From positions 1-64,000 of the forward strand of contig NZ_CABVLY010000001.1 of NCBI RefSeq assembly GCF_902498995.1: a stretch of DNA of 64,000 bases, given 5' to 3'. The notes below the pieces were generated by a model. That model was not told the origin of the DNA and did not search any database. It saw only the letters and a list, made by a program, of their open reading frames with translations. The position numbers were made by a program, and so were the translations under genes. Below, one piece after another: positions 51,615 to 62,664 of this stretch (its first letter is position 1; the number at the start of each line of letters is the position of its first letter). The DNA comes from Burkholderia anthina. GTDB taxonomy: Bacteria > Pseudomonadota > Gammaproteobacteria > Burkholderiales > Burkholderiaceae.

Positions 51615-53417
51615 ATGTCGATGCGTACTGAATACTGCGGTCTCGTGACCGAACACCTGCTGGGCCAAACCGTGTCGCTGTGCGGCTGGGTGCAGCGCCG
51701 CCGCGATCACGGTGGTGTGATCTTCATCGACCTGCGCGATCGTGAAGGCCTCGTGCAGGTGGTGTGCGATCCGGATCGCGCGGAAATGTTCGCGACCGCC
51801 GAAGGCGTGCGCAACGAGTTCTGCGTGCAGATCAAGGGCCTCGTGCGCAACCGTCCGGAAGGCACGGTCAACGCCGGCCTGAAGAGCGGCAAGATCGAAG
51901 TGCTGTGCCACGAACTGAACGTGCTGAACGCGTCGGTCACGCCGCCGTTCCAGCTCGACGACGACAACCTGTCGGAAACGACGCGCCTCACGCACCGCGT
52001 GCTCGACCTGCGCCGTCCGCAGATGCAGCACAATCTGCGCCTGCGCTACCGCGTCGCGATCGAGGCACGCAAGTACCTCGACGAGCAGGGCTTCATCGAC
52101 ATCGAAACGCCGATGCTGACGAAGAGCACGCCGGAAGGCGCGCGCGACTACCTCGTGCCGTCGCGCGTGAACGCGGGCCAGTTCTTCGCGCTGCCGCAGT
52201 CGCCGCAGCTGTTCAAGCAGCTGCTGATGGTCGCGAACTTCGACCGTTACTACCAGATCACCAAGTGCTTCCGCGACGAAGACCTGCGCGCCGACCGTCA
52301 GCCGGAATTCACGCAGATCGACTGCGAAACGTCGTTCCTCGGCGAGCAGGAAATCCGCGACCTGTTCGAAGACATGATCCGTCACATCTTCAAGACGACG
52401 ATCGACGTCGAGCTCGACGCGACGTTCCCGGTGATGCCGTACTCGGAAGCGATGGCGCGTTTCGGTTCGGACAAGCCGGACCTGCGCGTGCAGCTCGAAT
52501 TCACCGAGCTGACCGACGCGATGAAGGACGTCGACTTCAAGGTGTTCAGCACGCCGGCCAACGCGAAGGACGGCCGTGTCGCGGCGCTGCGCGTGCCGAA
52601 GGGCAGCGAGCTGTCGCGCGGCGACATCGACGGCTACACGGAATTCGTGCGCATCTATGGCGCGAAGGGCCTCGCATGGATCAAGGTCAACGAGAAGGCG
52701 AAGGGCCGCGACGGCCTGCAAAGCCCGATCGTCAAGAACCTGCACGACGCATCGATCGCGGCGATCCTCGAGCGCACCGGCGCTGAAGACGGCGACATCA
52801 TCTTCTTCGCGGCCGACCGCGCGAAGGTCGTCAACGACAGCCTCGGCGCACTGCGCCTGAAGATCGGCCATTCGGAATTCGGCAAGGCGAACGGCCTCGT
52901 CCAGGCCGGCTGGAAGCCGCTGTGGGTCGTCGACTTCCCGATGTTCGAATACGACGACGAAGATGCGCGCTACGTCGCGGCGCACCACCCGTTCACGAGC
53001 CCGAAGGACGAGCACCTCGAATACCTCGAGACCGATCCGGGCCGTTGCCTCGCGAAGGCCTACGACATGGTGCTGAACGGCTGGGAAATCGGCGGCGGCT
53101 CGGTGCGTATCCACCGCGAGGAAGTGCAGAGCAAGGTGTTCCGCGCGCTGAAGATCGGTGCGGAAGAAGCGCAGCTGAAGTTCGGCTTCCTGCTGGACGC
53201 ACTGCAGTACGGCGCGCCGCCGCACGGCGGTATCGCATTCGGTCTCGACCGCATCGTCACGATGATGGCCGGCGCCGACTCGATCCGCGACGTGATCGCG
53301 TTCCCGAAGACGCAGCGTGCGCAGGATCTGCTCACGCAGGCGCCGAGCCCGGTGGACGAGCGTCAACTGCGCGAACTGCACATCCGTCTGCGTCAGCCGG
53401 AACAGCCGAAGGCGTAA
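51615..53417 (+). CDS. aspS: Aspartyl-tRNA synthetase
   Basis: A 600-residue class II synthetase that charges tRNA with aspartate. In order: N-terminal OB-fold anticodon domain (residues about 1-105), catalytic core with [16 protein letters not shown] and [18 protein letters not shown] (motif 2), the GAD insertion domain (about 285-420) and motif 3 in GLDRIVTMM. His32 and Gly83 match residues that (from memory of Pseudomonas work) mark the non-discriminating enzyme, which also charges tRNA-Asn for later amidation. Confidence 0.97.
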   Translation: MSMRTEYCGLVTEHLLGQTVSLCGWVQRRRDHGGVIFIDLRDREGLVQVVCDPDRAEMFATAEGVRNEFCVQIKGLVRNRPEGTVNAGLKSGKIEVLCHELNVLNASVTPPFQLDDDNLSETTRLTHRVLDLRRPQMQHNLRLRYRVAIEARKYLDEQGFIDIETPMLTKSTPEGARDYLVPSRVNAGQFFALPQSPQLFKQLLMVANFDRYYQITKCFRDEDLRADRQPEFTQIDCETSFLGEQEIRDLFEDMIRHIFKTTIDVELDATFPVMPYSEAMARFGSDKPDLRVQLEFTELTDAMKDVDFKVFSTPANAKDGRVAALRVPKGSELSRGDIDGYTEFVRIYGAKGLAWIKVNEKAKGRDGLQSPIVKNLHDASIAAILERTGAEDGDIIFFAADRAKVVNDSLGALRLKIGHSEFGKANGLVQAGWKPLWVVDFPMFEYDDEDARYVAAHHPFTSPKDEHLEYLETDPGRCLAKAYDMVLNGWEIGGGSVRIHREEVQSKVFRALKIGAEEAQLKFGFLLDALQYGAPPHGGIAFGLDRIVTMMAGADSIRDVIAFPKTQRAQDLLTQAPSPVDERQLRELHIRLRQPEQPKA

Positions 53418-53462
53418 CGCGCGTCGCAACGCGTGCGCGCGGCGACGCGCGCACGACACCCA

Positions 53463-53499
53463 ACGAAAAAGGCGCCGTGGTGCGCCTTTTTCGTTTTTT
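53463..53499 (+). terminator. Intrinsic terminator after aspS
   Basis: A 13-pair stem (ACGAAAAAGGCGC with GCGCCTTTTTCGT), six-base loop and six T residues, 46 bases after the aspS stop. Confidence 0.88.
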
Positions 53500-53573
53500 G
53501 CGGTACAGTCGCAGCACTTGCCGCACGTTCGGGCACGGGCCCGCCGCACGGCCCAGTGCCGCATGAAACCAAG

Positions 53574-54068
53574 ATGACGAAGCCGCCGAAAATCCCCGAA
53601 TCCGTTCTCGTCGTGATCTACACGCCCGAACTCGACGTGCTGGTGATCAAGCGTGCCGACCAGCCCGATTTCTGGCAATCGGTGACCGGATCGAAGGACG
53701 CGCTCGACGAGCCGCTCGCGCTCACCGCCGCGCGCGAAGTGGCCGAGGAAACCGGCATCTCGGTCGGCACGCACGATGTGCCGGCCGCCGCGCTGGTCGA
53801 CTGGCGCCACCGGATCGAATACGCCATCTATCCGCAATACCTGCATCGCTACGCGCCGGGCGTCACGCGCAACGTCGAGCACTGGTTCGGCCTGTGCGTG
53901 CCGGGCCGCGTCGACGTGATGCTGTCGCCGCGCGAGCACGTCGACCATGCGTGGCTGCCGTTCCGCGAAGCGGCCGCGCGCTGTTTCTCGCCGTCGAACG
54001 CCGAAGCGATCCTGCAATTGCCCGTGCGCGTGGCGCTCGCCCGCGCGCCACACGGCTCGTCCGCATGA
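53574..54068 (+). CDS. nudB: Dihydroneopterin triphosphate diphosphatase (Nudix)
   Basis: A 164-residue Nudix hydrolase of folate synthesis. The Nudix box is visible from Gly near residue 42: GSKDALDEPLALTAAREVAEETGI, with Asp in place of the first Glu. Its stop overlaps the clsB start by four bases. No strong ribosome site precedes the ATG; TACAGT at 53504 may be a -10. Confidence 0.88.
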   Translation: MTKPPKIPESVLVVIYTPELDVLVIKRADQPDFWQSVTGSKDALDEPLALTAAREVAEETGISVGTHDVPAAALVDWRHRIEYAIYPQYLHRYAPGVTRNVEHWFGLCVPGRVDVMLSPREHVDHAWLPFREAAARCFSPSNAEAILQLPVRVALARAPHGSSA

Positions 54069-55339
54069 ATGCGGAAACCCGCAAGCGCTTCGCGCAATTG
54101 CGGCAGATGTTCCTGCAGGAGCGCGGCTCCGCGTCGCGGCTCGCATTCACGGCCGGCAACACGGTGCGGCTGTGCGAGACCGGCAGCGCATTCTTCAGCG
54201 CGCTGATCGAGCGGATCGATGCGGCGCGCGAGCAGGTGATGCTCGAAACCTACATCTTCTGCGACGATGCGGCCGGCCGCCCGGTGTCGGATGCGCTGAT
54301 TCGCGCGGCGCAGCGCGGCGTGCGCGTGCGCGTGATCACCGACGGCGTCGGCACCGCGCGCCTGCCGCTGTTCGACACGTGGGCTGCGGCCGGCGTCGAG
54401 CATTGCATCTACAACCGTTACCTGTTCGGCCGCTTCGGCTTCTCGCGCACGCACCGCAAGCTCGCGGTGATCGACCAGACGGCCGCGTTCTGCGGCGGTA
54501 TCAACATCGTCGACGACTTCACGCAGGGCAGCGCGACGCTGCCGTTTCCGCGCTGGGATTTCGCGGTCGAGATGGCGGGGCCGGCGGTGGCGGACGTGCG
54601 TGCCGCGTTCGAACTGCAGTGGCACCGGATCCGGTTCGGCCACAAGCCGTATGCGCAGTATGCGGCGGGGCTGCACGGCGGCGAAGCGTTTCCCGACATG
54701 TTCCGGCGCTGGATGCGCAGCCACCGGTGGGTCAAGGCCGGCGCGCTGCGGATCGTGACGGAGCCGAGCGTCGCGTTCGTCGCGCGCGACAACGTCGTGA
54801 ACCGCCGTGCGATCGAGAAGGCCTATCTCGCGGCGATCGGCCAGGCGCGCCACCGGATCCTGCTCGCGAACCCGTACTTCATGCCGGGTCGCAAGCTGCG
54901 CCGCGCGCTGACGGGCGCGGCACGCCGCGGCGTCGACGTGCGCATCCTGATCGGACGCAACGAATTCACGGCGCTCGATACGGCCGTGCCGTTCCTGTAT
55001 CACTCGCTGTTGCGCGCCGGCGTGCGCGTGGCGGAATATGACAAGACGATCCTGCACGGCAAGGTGGCCGTGATCGACGACAATTGGGCGACGGTCGGCT
55101 CGTCGAATCTGGACGCGCTGAGCCTGATGCTGAACAATGAGGCCAATGTCGTGCTGGTGCGCTACGACACGGTCACGAACGAGCTGCGCGACGCGATCGC
55201 GGCCGCTTTCTCCGAAGGCCGCGAAATCGACGCCGCGCGGTATGCCGCACGGCCGCGCATCGAGCGTATCCTGAACTGGCTTGCGTACAACACGTACCGC
55301 ATCGTGATGAAGGCGCTGACGGTCGGCGGTTACGACTGA
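54065..55339 (+). CDS. clsB: Cardiolipin synthase B
   Basis: A 424-residue phospholipase D-superfamily membrane enzyme that joins phosphatidyl groups. Two HKD sites: THRKLAVIDQTAAFCGGIN near residue 140 and LHGKVAVIDDNWATVGSSN near residue 335. The C-terminal RYAARPRIERILNWLAYNTYRIVMK is amphipathic and may bind membrane. Length is close to E. coli ClsB. Coupled to nudB by ATGA overlap. Confidence 0.9.
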   Translation: MNAETRKRFAQLRQMFLQERGSASRLAFTAGNTVRLCETGSAFFSALIERIDAAREQVMLETYIFCDDAAGRPVSDALIRAAQRGVRVRVITDGVGTARLPLFDTWAAAGVEHCIYNRYLFGRFGFSRTHRKLAVIDQTAAFCGGINIVDDFTQGSATLPFPRWDFAVEMAGPAVADVRAAFELQWHRIRFGHKPYAQYAAGLHGGEAFPDMFRRWMRSHRWVKAGALRIVTEPSVAFVARDNVVNRRAIEKAYLAAIGQARHRILLANPYFMPGRKLRRALTGAARRGVDVRILIGRNEFTALDTAVPFLYHSLLRAGVRVAEYDKTILHGKVAVIDDNWATVGSSNLDALSLMLNNEANVVLVRYDTVTNELRDAIAAAFSEGREIDAARYAARPRIERILNWLAYNTYRIVMKALTVGGYD

Positions 55340-55497
55340 AGCGGACTCAGCACTCGCTTCAAAATATCTGTCCGCACGTTCGTGCGGAAAAGCCGCTCCG
55401 GTCCCGCCGGAATCGCGCAAAATAGCGGCTCGGTTAGACACCGGTTTCTAATAATTTCCTTGTTTCGCGAGCGGCCGCACTCAATAATAGTACGGCC

Positions 55498-55515
55498 GTT
55501 CGATTTTATTCGAAC
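55498..55515. promoter_or_regulatory. Inverted repeat before the TetR gene
   Basis: GTTCGA-TTTTAT-TCGAAC, perfect six-base arms around a six-base A+T centre, lies 24 bases before the TetR start in an A+T-rich leader. It is a plausible site for autorepression. Confidence 0.5.
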
Positions 55516-55539
55516 CCCCGAACGGTTACAGAAAAAGCT

Positions 55540-56139
55540 ATGCGAAAAGGCGAACAGACGCGTGCCGCGATACTCGAAGCTGCTTTGGACCTCGCCAGCC
55601 GTGACGGGCTGGAGGGGCTGACGATCGGCCTGCTGGCCGAGCGCATGCAGATGAGCAAGAGCGGCGTGTTCGCGCACTTCGGATCGCGCGAAGACCTGCA
55701 GGTCGAGGTCGTCCGCGAGTACCACCATCGTTTCGAAAACGAGGTGTTCTTTCCGAGCCTGCGCGAGTCGCGCGGTCTGCCGCGCCTGCGGGCGATGCTG
55801 GCGCGATGGATCGAGAAGCGCATCCAGGAGGTGACGACTGGCTGCATCTACATCAGCGGCGCCGTCGAGTACGACGACCGGCCCGACAGCCCCGTGCGCG
55901 AGCAGTTGATCGCGAGCGTGACCGCCTGGCGTGCCGCGTTGCTGCGCGCCATTTCGCAGGCGAAGGAAGAAGGCCATCTGCGTGCGGATTCCGATCCGGA
56001 CCTGATGCTCTTCGAGCTGTACAGCTTCACGCTCGGCCTGCATCACGACGCCCGCTTCCTGCATTCGCCGGATGCCGTGCGCCTCACGTGGGCCGCGCTG
56101 GAAAAGACGATCGTTTCGTATCAGAGCGAGAGCCGTTAG
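55540..56139 (+). CDS. TetR/AcrR-family regulator of the beta-oxidation operon
   Basis: A 199-residue repressor. The N-terminal helix-turn-helix is LTIGLLAERMQMSKSGVFAHFGSREDLQ, residues about 26-55, and the rest is the helical ligand domain with HHDARFLHSPD near the end. It lies 57 bp before the acyl-CoA dehydrogenase gene on the same strand, so it most likely controls that operon in response to a fatty acyl-CoA. This is inference from position. Confidence 0.9.
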   Translation: MRKGEQTRAAILEAALDLASRDGLEGLTIGLLAERMQMSKSGVFAHFGSREDLQVEVVREYHHRFENEVFFPSLRESRGLPRLRAMLARWIEKRIQEVTTGCIYISGAVEYDDRPDSPVREQLIASVTAWRAALLRAISQAKEEGHLRADSDPDLMLFELYSFTLGLHHDARFLHSPDAVRLTWAALEKTIVSYQSESR

Positions 56140-56196
56140 CGGCGCGGAACCGCCCGCCGGGAGCTCGAGCCGTTTTGCCCACCTTTGGAGAGAGTC

Positions 56197-57984
56197 ATGG
56201 GACAGTACGCCGCGCCGCTGCGCGACATGCAATTCGTGTTGCACGAGCTTCTGAACGTCGAAGCCGAGGTCAAGCAAATGCCGCGGCATGCGGACCTCGA
56301 CGCCGACACGATCAACCAGGTCCTCGAGGAAGCGGGCAAGTTCTGCTCCGAGGTGCTGTTCCCGCTGAACCAGGTCGGCGACCGCGAAGGCTGCACGTAT
56401 GAAGGCGACGGCGTCGTGAAGACCCCGACCGGCTTCAAGGAAGCGTACCAGCAGTACGTCGAGGCCGGCTGGCCGGCGCTCGGCTGCGATCCGGACTACG
56501 GCGGCCAGGGCCTGCCCGCGTTCGTGAACAACGCGCTCTTCGAAATGCTGAACTCGGCGAACCAGGCATGGACGATGTATCCGGGCCTGTCGCACGGCGC
56601 CTACGAGTGCCTGCACGCGCACGGCACGCCGGAACTGCAGCAGCAATATCTGCCGAAGCTCGTGTCGGGCGAATGGACGGGCACGATGTGCCTGACCGAG
56701 CCGCACTGCGGCACCGACCTCGGCATCCTGCGCACCAAGGCCGAACCGAACGTCGACGGTTCGTACTCGATCAGCGGCACGAAGATCTTCATTTCGAGCG
56801 GCGAGCACGACATGTCGAAGAACATCATCCACCTCGTGCTCGCGCGCCTGCCGGACGCGCCGCAAGGCACGAAGGGGATCTCGCTGTTCATCGTGCCGAA
56901 ATTCATTCCGGACGCCGCGGGCGAGCCGGGCGAGCGCAACGGCATCAAGTGCGGCTCGATCGAACACAAGATGGGCATCCACGGTAACTCGACGTGCGTG
57001 ATGAACCTCGACGGCGCGAAGGGCTGGATGGTCGGCGAGCCGAACAAGGGTTTGAACGCGATGTTCGTGATGATGAACGCCGCGCGCCTGGGCGTCGGGA
57101 TGCAGGGCCTGGGCCTCACGGAAGTCGCCTACCAGAACTCGCTGACGTACGCGAAGGAACGTCTGCAGATGCGCTCGCTGACGGGCCCGAAGGCACCGGA
57201 CAAGCCGGCCGACCCGATCATCGTGCACCCGGACGTGCGTCGCATGCTGCTTACGCAGAAGGCCTACGCGGAAGGCGCGCGCGCGTTCACGTACTGGTCC
57301 GCGCTGCAGATCGACAAGGAGCTGTCGCACGGCGACGAAGCGGTGCGCAAGGAAGCGGCCGATCTCGTCGCGCTGCTCACGCCGATCATCAAGGCGTTCC
57401 TGACCGACAACGCGTTCGAGTCGACCAACCACGCGATGCAGATCTACGGCGGCCACGGCTTCATCTCCGAGTGGGGCATGGAGCAGTACGTGCGCGACGC
57501 GCGGATCAACATGATCTACGAGGGCACGAACTCGATCCAGTCGCTCGACCTGCTGGGCCGCAAGGTGCTCGGCGACATGGGCGCGAAGCTGAAGAAGTTC
57601 GGCAAGCTCGTCACGGAATTCGCGGAAGCCGAAGGCGTGAAGCCGGAGATGGCCGAGTTCATCAACCCGCTCGCCGACATCGGCGAGAAGGTGCAGAAGC
57701 TGACGATGGAAATCGGCATGAAGGCGATGCAGAACCCGGACGAAGTCGGCGCTGCCGCCGTGCCGTACCTGCGCACCGTCGGCCACCTGGTGTTCTCGTA
57801 CTTCTGGGCGCGCATGGCACGCCTCGCCCTCGACAACGAAGCGTCGGGCGATCCGTTCTACAAGTCGAAGCTCGCCACCGCGCGCTTCTACTTCGCGCGC
57901 CTCCTGCCCGAGACGGCGTCGACGATCCGCGCCGCGCGCGCCGGTTCGAAGACGATGATGGAAGTCGACGAATCGCTGTTCTGA
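56197..57984 (+). CDS. Acyl-CoA dehydrogenase with C-terminal extension
   Basis: A 595-residue flavoenzyme for the first step of fatty-acid oxidation. N-terminal helical domain (residues about 35-150), middle CLTEPHCGTDLGILRTKA loop, and C-terminal domain with MQIYGGHGFISEWGMEQYVRDARINMIYEGTNSIQ, which contains the catalytic Glu region. A further C-terminal domain of about 120 residues is typical of this long FadE-related subfamily. GGAGAG before the ATG fixes the start. Confidence 0.92.
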   Translation: MGQYAAPLRDMQFVLHELLNVEAEVKQMPRHADLDADTINQVLEEAGKFCSEVLFPLNQVGDREGCTYEGDGVVKTPTGFKEAYQQYVEAGWPALGCDPDYGGQGLPAFVNNALFEMLNSANQAWTMYPGLSHGAYECLHAHGTPELQQQYLPKLVSGEWTGTMCLTEPHCGTDLGILRTKAEPNVDGSYSISGTKIFISSGEHDMSKNIIHLVLARLPDAPQGTKGISLFIVPKFIPDAAGEPGERNGIKCGSIEHKMGIHGNSTCVMNLDGAKGWMVGEPNKGLNAMFVMMNAARLGVGMQGLGLTEVAYQNSLTYAKERLQMRSLTGPKAPDKPADPIIVHPDVRRMLLTQKAYAEGARAFTYWSALQIDKELSHGDEAVRKEAADLVALLTPIIKAFLTDNAFESTNHAMQIYGGHGFISEWGMEQYVRDARINMIYEGTNSIQSLDLLGRKVLGDMGAKLKKFGKLVTEFAEAEGVKPEMAEFINPLADIGEKVQKLTMEIGMKAMQNPDEVGAAAVPYLRTVGHLVFSYFWARMARLALDNEASGDPFYKSKLATARFYFARLLPETASTIRAARAGSKTMMEVDESLF

Positions 57985-58097
57985 CGCGAGTCCGGGCGGT
58001 GCGCGCCGCGCGCCGCCCGAACGCAACGGTTCCTGGTACTCACTTCGCCGTGCAGCCTTCACAACCCGCGCTGCACGACACTATCCGGAGACATCCC

Positions 58098-60533
58098 GTG
58101 AGCAATTTCCTGATTCGCAAGGTCGCCGTGCTGGGCGCCGGCGTGATGGGCGCGCAGATCGCCGCGCACCTCGTCAACGCGCGCGTGCCGGTGCTGCTGT
58201 TCGACCTGCCGGCCAAGGAAGGCCCGAAAAACGCGATCGCGCTGAAGGCGATCGAGAACCTGAAGAAGCTGTCGCCCGCGCCGTTCGGCGTGAAGGACGA
58301 CGCGAAATACCTCGAAGCCGCGAACTACGAAGACGACATCGCGAAGCTCGCCGAGTGCGACGTCGTGATCGAAGCGATCGCCGAGCGGATGGACTGGAAG
58401 CACGACCTGTACAAGAAGGTCGCGCCGCACATCGCACCGAACGCGATCTTCGCGACCAACACGTCGGGCCTGTCGATCACGACGCTGTCCGAAGGTTTCT
58501 CGGACGAGCTGAAGTCGCGCTTCTGCGGCGTGCACTTCTTCAACCCGCCGCGCTACATGCACCTCGTCGAGCTGATCCCGACCGCGCATACGCGCCCGGA
58601 GATCCTCGACCAGCTCGAAACCTTCCTGACGAGCATCGTCGGCAAGGGCGTCGTGCGTGCGAAGGACACGCCGAACTTCATCGCGAACCGCGTCGGCATC
58701 TTCTCGATCCTCGCGGTGATCACCGAGGCCGCGAAGTTCGGCCTGCGCTTCGACGAAGTCGACGACCTGACGGGCAGCCGCCTCGGCCGCGCGAAGTCGG
58801 CGACGTTCCGCACCGCGGACGTGGTCGGCCTCGACACGATGGCGCACGTGATCAAGACGATGCAGGACAACCTCGCCGACGATCCGTTCTTCCCGGTCTA
58901 CCAGACGCCTGCCGTGCTCGCCGAGCTGGTGAAGCAGGGTGCGCTCGGCCAGAAGACGGGCGGCGGGTTCTACAAGAAGGAAGGCAAGGCGATCAAGGTG
59001 CTCGACGCGAAGACGGGCAGCTACGTCGACGCGGGCGCGAAGGCCGACGAGACCGTCGGCCGCATCCTGAAGCGCCCGCCGGCGGAACGCCTGAAGCTGC
59101 TGCGCGAGACGGACCATCCGCATGCGCAGTTCCTGTGGTCGATCTTCCGCGACGTGTTCCACTACATCGGCGTGCATCTCGAATCGATCGCCGACAACGC
59201 GCGCGACGTCGACCTCGCGATCCGCTGGGGCTTCGGCTGGAACGAAGGCCCGTTCGAAGGCTGGCAGGCCGCCGGCTGGAAGCAGGTCGCCGAGTGGGTG
59301 CAGGAAGACATCGCGGCCGGCAAGGCGCTCGCGAACGTGCCGCTGCCGTCGTGGGTGCTCGAAGGCCCGGTCGCCGAGAAGGGCGGCGTGCACACCGCCG
59401 AAGGCTCGTGGGCGCCGGCATCGAAGCGCTTCGTGCCGCGTTCGGACCTCGCCGTCTACGACAAGCAGGTATTCCGCGCGCCGCTCATCGGTGAAACGGG
59501 CGCCGATCCGAAGACGTACGGCAAGACGCTGTTCGAAACCGACGCGGTGCGCGCGTGGGTCGACGATCGTGCCGGTGAAGACGACGTCGTGATCGTGTCG
59601 TTCAAGTCGAAGATGAACACGATCGGACCGAGCGTGATCGACGGCCTCGTGCAGGCGATCGAACTCGCGGAGAAGGATTACAGGGGCGTGGTGATCTGGC
59701 AGCCGACGTCGCTGAAGCTCGGCACGCCGGGCGGCCCGTTCTCGGCCGGCGCGAACCTCGAAGAGGCGATGCCCGCGTTCATGATGGGCGGCGCGAAGGG
59801 CATCGAGCCGTTCGTGAAGAAGTTCCAGGAAGGCATGCTGCGCGTGAAGTACGCGAACGTGCCGGTCGTCGCGGCCGTGTCGGGCATCGCGCTCGGCGGC
59901 GGGTGCGAGCTGATGCTGCACAGCGCGAAGCGCGTCGTGCACGTCGAGAGCTACGTCGGTCTCGTCGAAGTGGGGGTCGGCCTCGTGCCGGCGGGCGGCG
60001 GCCTGAAGGAAGCGGCGCTGCGCGCGGCGGATGCCGCAACGGCCGCGAATGCGACCACCGACATTCTGAAGTTCGTCACGAAGTCGTTCGAGAACGCGGC
60101 GATGGCGAAGGTGTCGTCGTCGGCGCACGATGCGCGTGCGATGGGCTACCTGAAGCCGTCCGACACGATCGTCTTCAACGTGTTCGAACTGCTCGACACC
60201 GCGAAGAAGGAAGCCCGCGCGCTGGCCGCCGTCGGCTATCGTGCGCCGCTGCGTGCGAAGGACGTGCCGGTGGCAGGCCGTTCGGCGATCGCGACGATCA
60301 AGGCATCGCTCGTCAACATGCGTGACGGCCGCTTCATCAGCGACCACGACTACCTGATCGCGAGCCGCATCGCCGAAGCCGTGTGCGGCGGCGACGTCGA
60401 AGCCGGCAGCCTCGTCGACGAGCAGTGGCTGCTCGCGCTCGAGCGCCGCGCGTTCGTCGAGCTGCTCGGCACGCAGAAGACGCAGGAACGGATCATGGGC
60501 ATGTTGCAGACCGGCAAGCCGGTGCGTAACTGA
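58098..60533 (+). CDS. 3-hydroxyacyl-CoA dehydrogenase/enoyl-CoA hydratase, FadN-type domain order
   Basis: An 811-residue bifunctional beta-oxidation enzyme. Unlike E. coli FadB the dehydrogenase comes first: NAD loop VLGAGVMGAQIAAHL (residues 9-23), GVHFFNPPRYMHLVE, then the dehydrogenase C-terminal domains. The hydratase-like domain follows at about residues 490-680 (GGPFSAGANLEEA, VVAAVSGIALGGGCEL). The same order occurs in Bacillus subtilis FadN. GTG start with CGGAG seven bases upstream. Thiolase follows 22 bp later. Confidence 0.92.
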   Translation: MSNFLIRKVAVLGAGVMGAQIAAHLVNARVPVLLFDLPAKEGPKNAIALKAIENLKKLSPAPFGVKDDAKYLEAANYEDDIAKLAECDVVIEAIAERMDWKHDLYKKVAPHIAPNAIFATNTSGLSITTLSEGFSDELKSRFCGVHFFNPPRYMHLVELIPTAHTRPEILDQLETFLTSIVGKGVVRAKDTPNFIANRVGIFSILAVITEAAKFGLRFDEVDDLTGSRLGRAKSATFRTADVVGLDTMAHVIKTMQDNLADDPFFPVYQTPAVLAELVKQGALGQKTGGGFYKKEGKAIKVLDAKTGSYVDAGAKADETVGRILKRPPAERLKLLRETDHPHAQFLWSIFRDVFHYIGVHLESIADNARDVDLAIRWGFGWNEGPFEGWQAAGWKQVAEWVQEDIAAGKALANVPLPSWVLEGPVAEKGGVHTAEGSWAPASKRFVPRSDLAVYDKQVFRAPLIGETGADPKTYGKTLFETDAVRAWVDDRAGEDDVVIVSFKSKMNTIGPSVIDGLVQAIELAEKDYRGVVIWQPTSLKLGTPGGPFSAGANLEEAMPAFMMGGAKGIEPFVKKFQEGMLRVKYANVPVVAAVSGIALGGGCELMLHSAKRVVHVESYVGLVEVGVGLVPAGGGLKEAALRAADAATAANATTDILKFVTKSFENAAMAKVSSSAHDARAMGYLKPSDTIVFNVFELLDTAKKEARALAAVGYRAPLRAKDVPVAGRSAIATIKASLVNMRDGRFISDHDYLIASRIAEAVCGGDVEAGSLVDEQWLLALERRAFVELLGTQKTQERIMGMLQTGKPVRN

Positions 60534-60555
60534 GCGAGCAGACAAGGAGTCTGAA

Positions 60556-61755
<1,200 letters not shown>

Positions 61756-61777
61756 GCGGAGCGGGACTGTAGCGATC

Positions 61778-61812
61778 ACGGTGCGCGAGCCACGAGCTTG
61801 CGCACCGTTTTT
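61778..61812 (+). terminator. Intrinsic terminator after the thiolase gene
   Basis: Nine-pair stem ACGGTGCGC/GCGCACCGT with a 13-base loop and five T residues. It separates the thiolase from the enoyl-CoA hydratase gene, so read-through may be limited. Confidence 0.8.
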
Positions 61813-61845
61813 CATTCCGGAAGAGGACAGACCAAGGAGACGGTT

Positions 61846-62613
61846 GTGGCCGAAATTCAAGTGGAACGCGCCAACGGCGTGATGACGATCACGATCGCGC
61901 GTGCGGCGAAGAAGAACGCGCTGACGGCGGCGATGTATCAGACGATGGCCGATGCGTTCGCCGACGCGCAGGAAGACAAGGCAATCCGCGCGATCCTGCT
62001 GCGCGGCAGCGACGGCAACTTCAGCGCGGGGAACGATCTCGAGGATTTCCTGAAAACGCCGCCGAAGGACGAAAACGCGTCGGTGTTCCAGTTTCTCGCG
62101 CGCATCAGCAGCGCCAGCAAGCCGGTCGTCGCCGCGGTGCCGGGCATCGCGATCGGCGTCGGCGTGACGATGCTGCTGCACTGCGATCTCGTCTACGCGG
62201 CCGACACCGCGACGTTCTCGCTGCCGTTCGCGCAGCTCGGGCTGTGCCCGGAAGCGGCGTCGAGCGTGTTGCTGCCGCGTCTGGCCGGCCACCAGGTCGC
62301 CGCTGAAAAGCTGCTGCTCGGCGAAGCGTTCGATGCGCTGGAAGCGCACCGGATCGGCATCGTCAATCGCGTGCTGCCGGCGGCCGAACTCGACGCATTC
62401 GCGGCGAAGCAGGCTGCGAAGCTCGCGGCGCTGCCGGCGTCGTCGCTGCGCGTGACGAAGGCGCTGCTGAAGGATACGGGCGGCGTGGCGGTTGCCGCGC
62501 GGATGGCAGAGGAAGCCGGCCACTTCGCCGCGATGCTTCGTGCGCCGGAAGCGCGCGAGGCGATGACGGCGTTCTTCGAAAAGCGCAAGCCGGATTTCCG
62601 TCAGTTCGACTGA
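61846..62613 (+). CDS. Enoyl-CoA hydratase/isomerase-family protein
   Basis: A 255-residue crotonase-fold protein. The two oxyanion-hole stretches are NFSAGNDLEDF and GIAIGVGVTMLLHCD; the pocket PFAQLGLCPEAASSVLLPR is like the delta3-delta2-enoyl-CoA isomerase group, lacking one usual Glu of hydratases. It may be an isomerase for unsaturated chains and not a hydratase. GTG start with AAGGAG six bases upstream; the ATG further upstream lies within terminator sequence. Confidence 0.85.
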   Translation: MAEIQVERANGVMTITIARAAKKNALTAAMYQTMADAFADAQEDKAIRAILLRGSDGNFSAGNDLEDFLKTPPKDENASVFQFLARISSASKPVVAAVPGIAIGVGVTMLLHCDLVYAADTATFSLPFAQLGLCPEAASSVLLPRLAGHQVAAEKLLLGEAFDALEAHRIGIVNRVLPAAELDAFAAKQAAKLAALPASSLRVTKALLKDTGGVAVAARMAEEAGHFAAMLRAPEAREAMTAFFEKRKPDFRQFD

Positions 62614-62664
62614 TATAGCGGGCCGCGCCGGCGATGCGTGGCCGGCGCGCGCGGCCGGCCGGGG

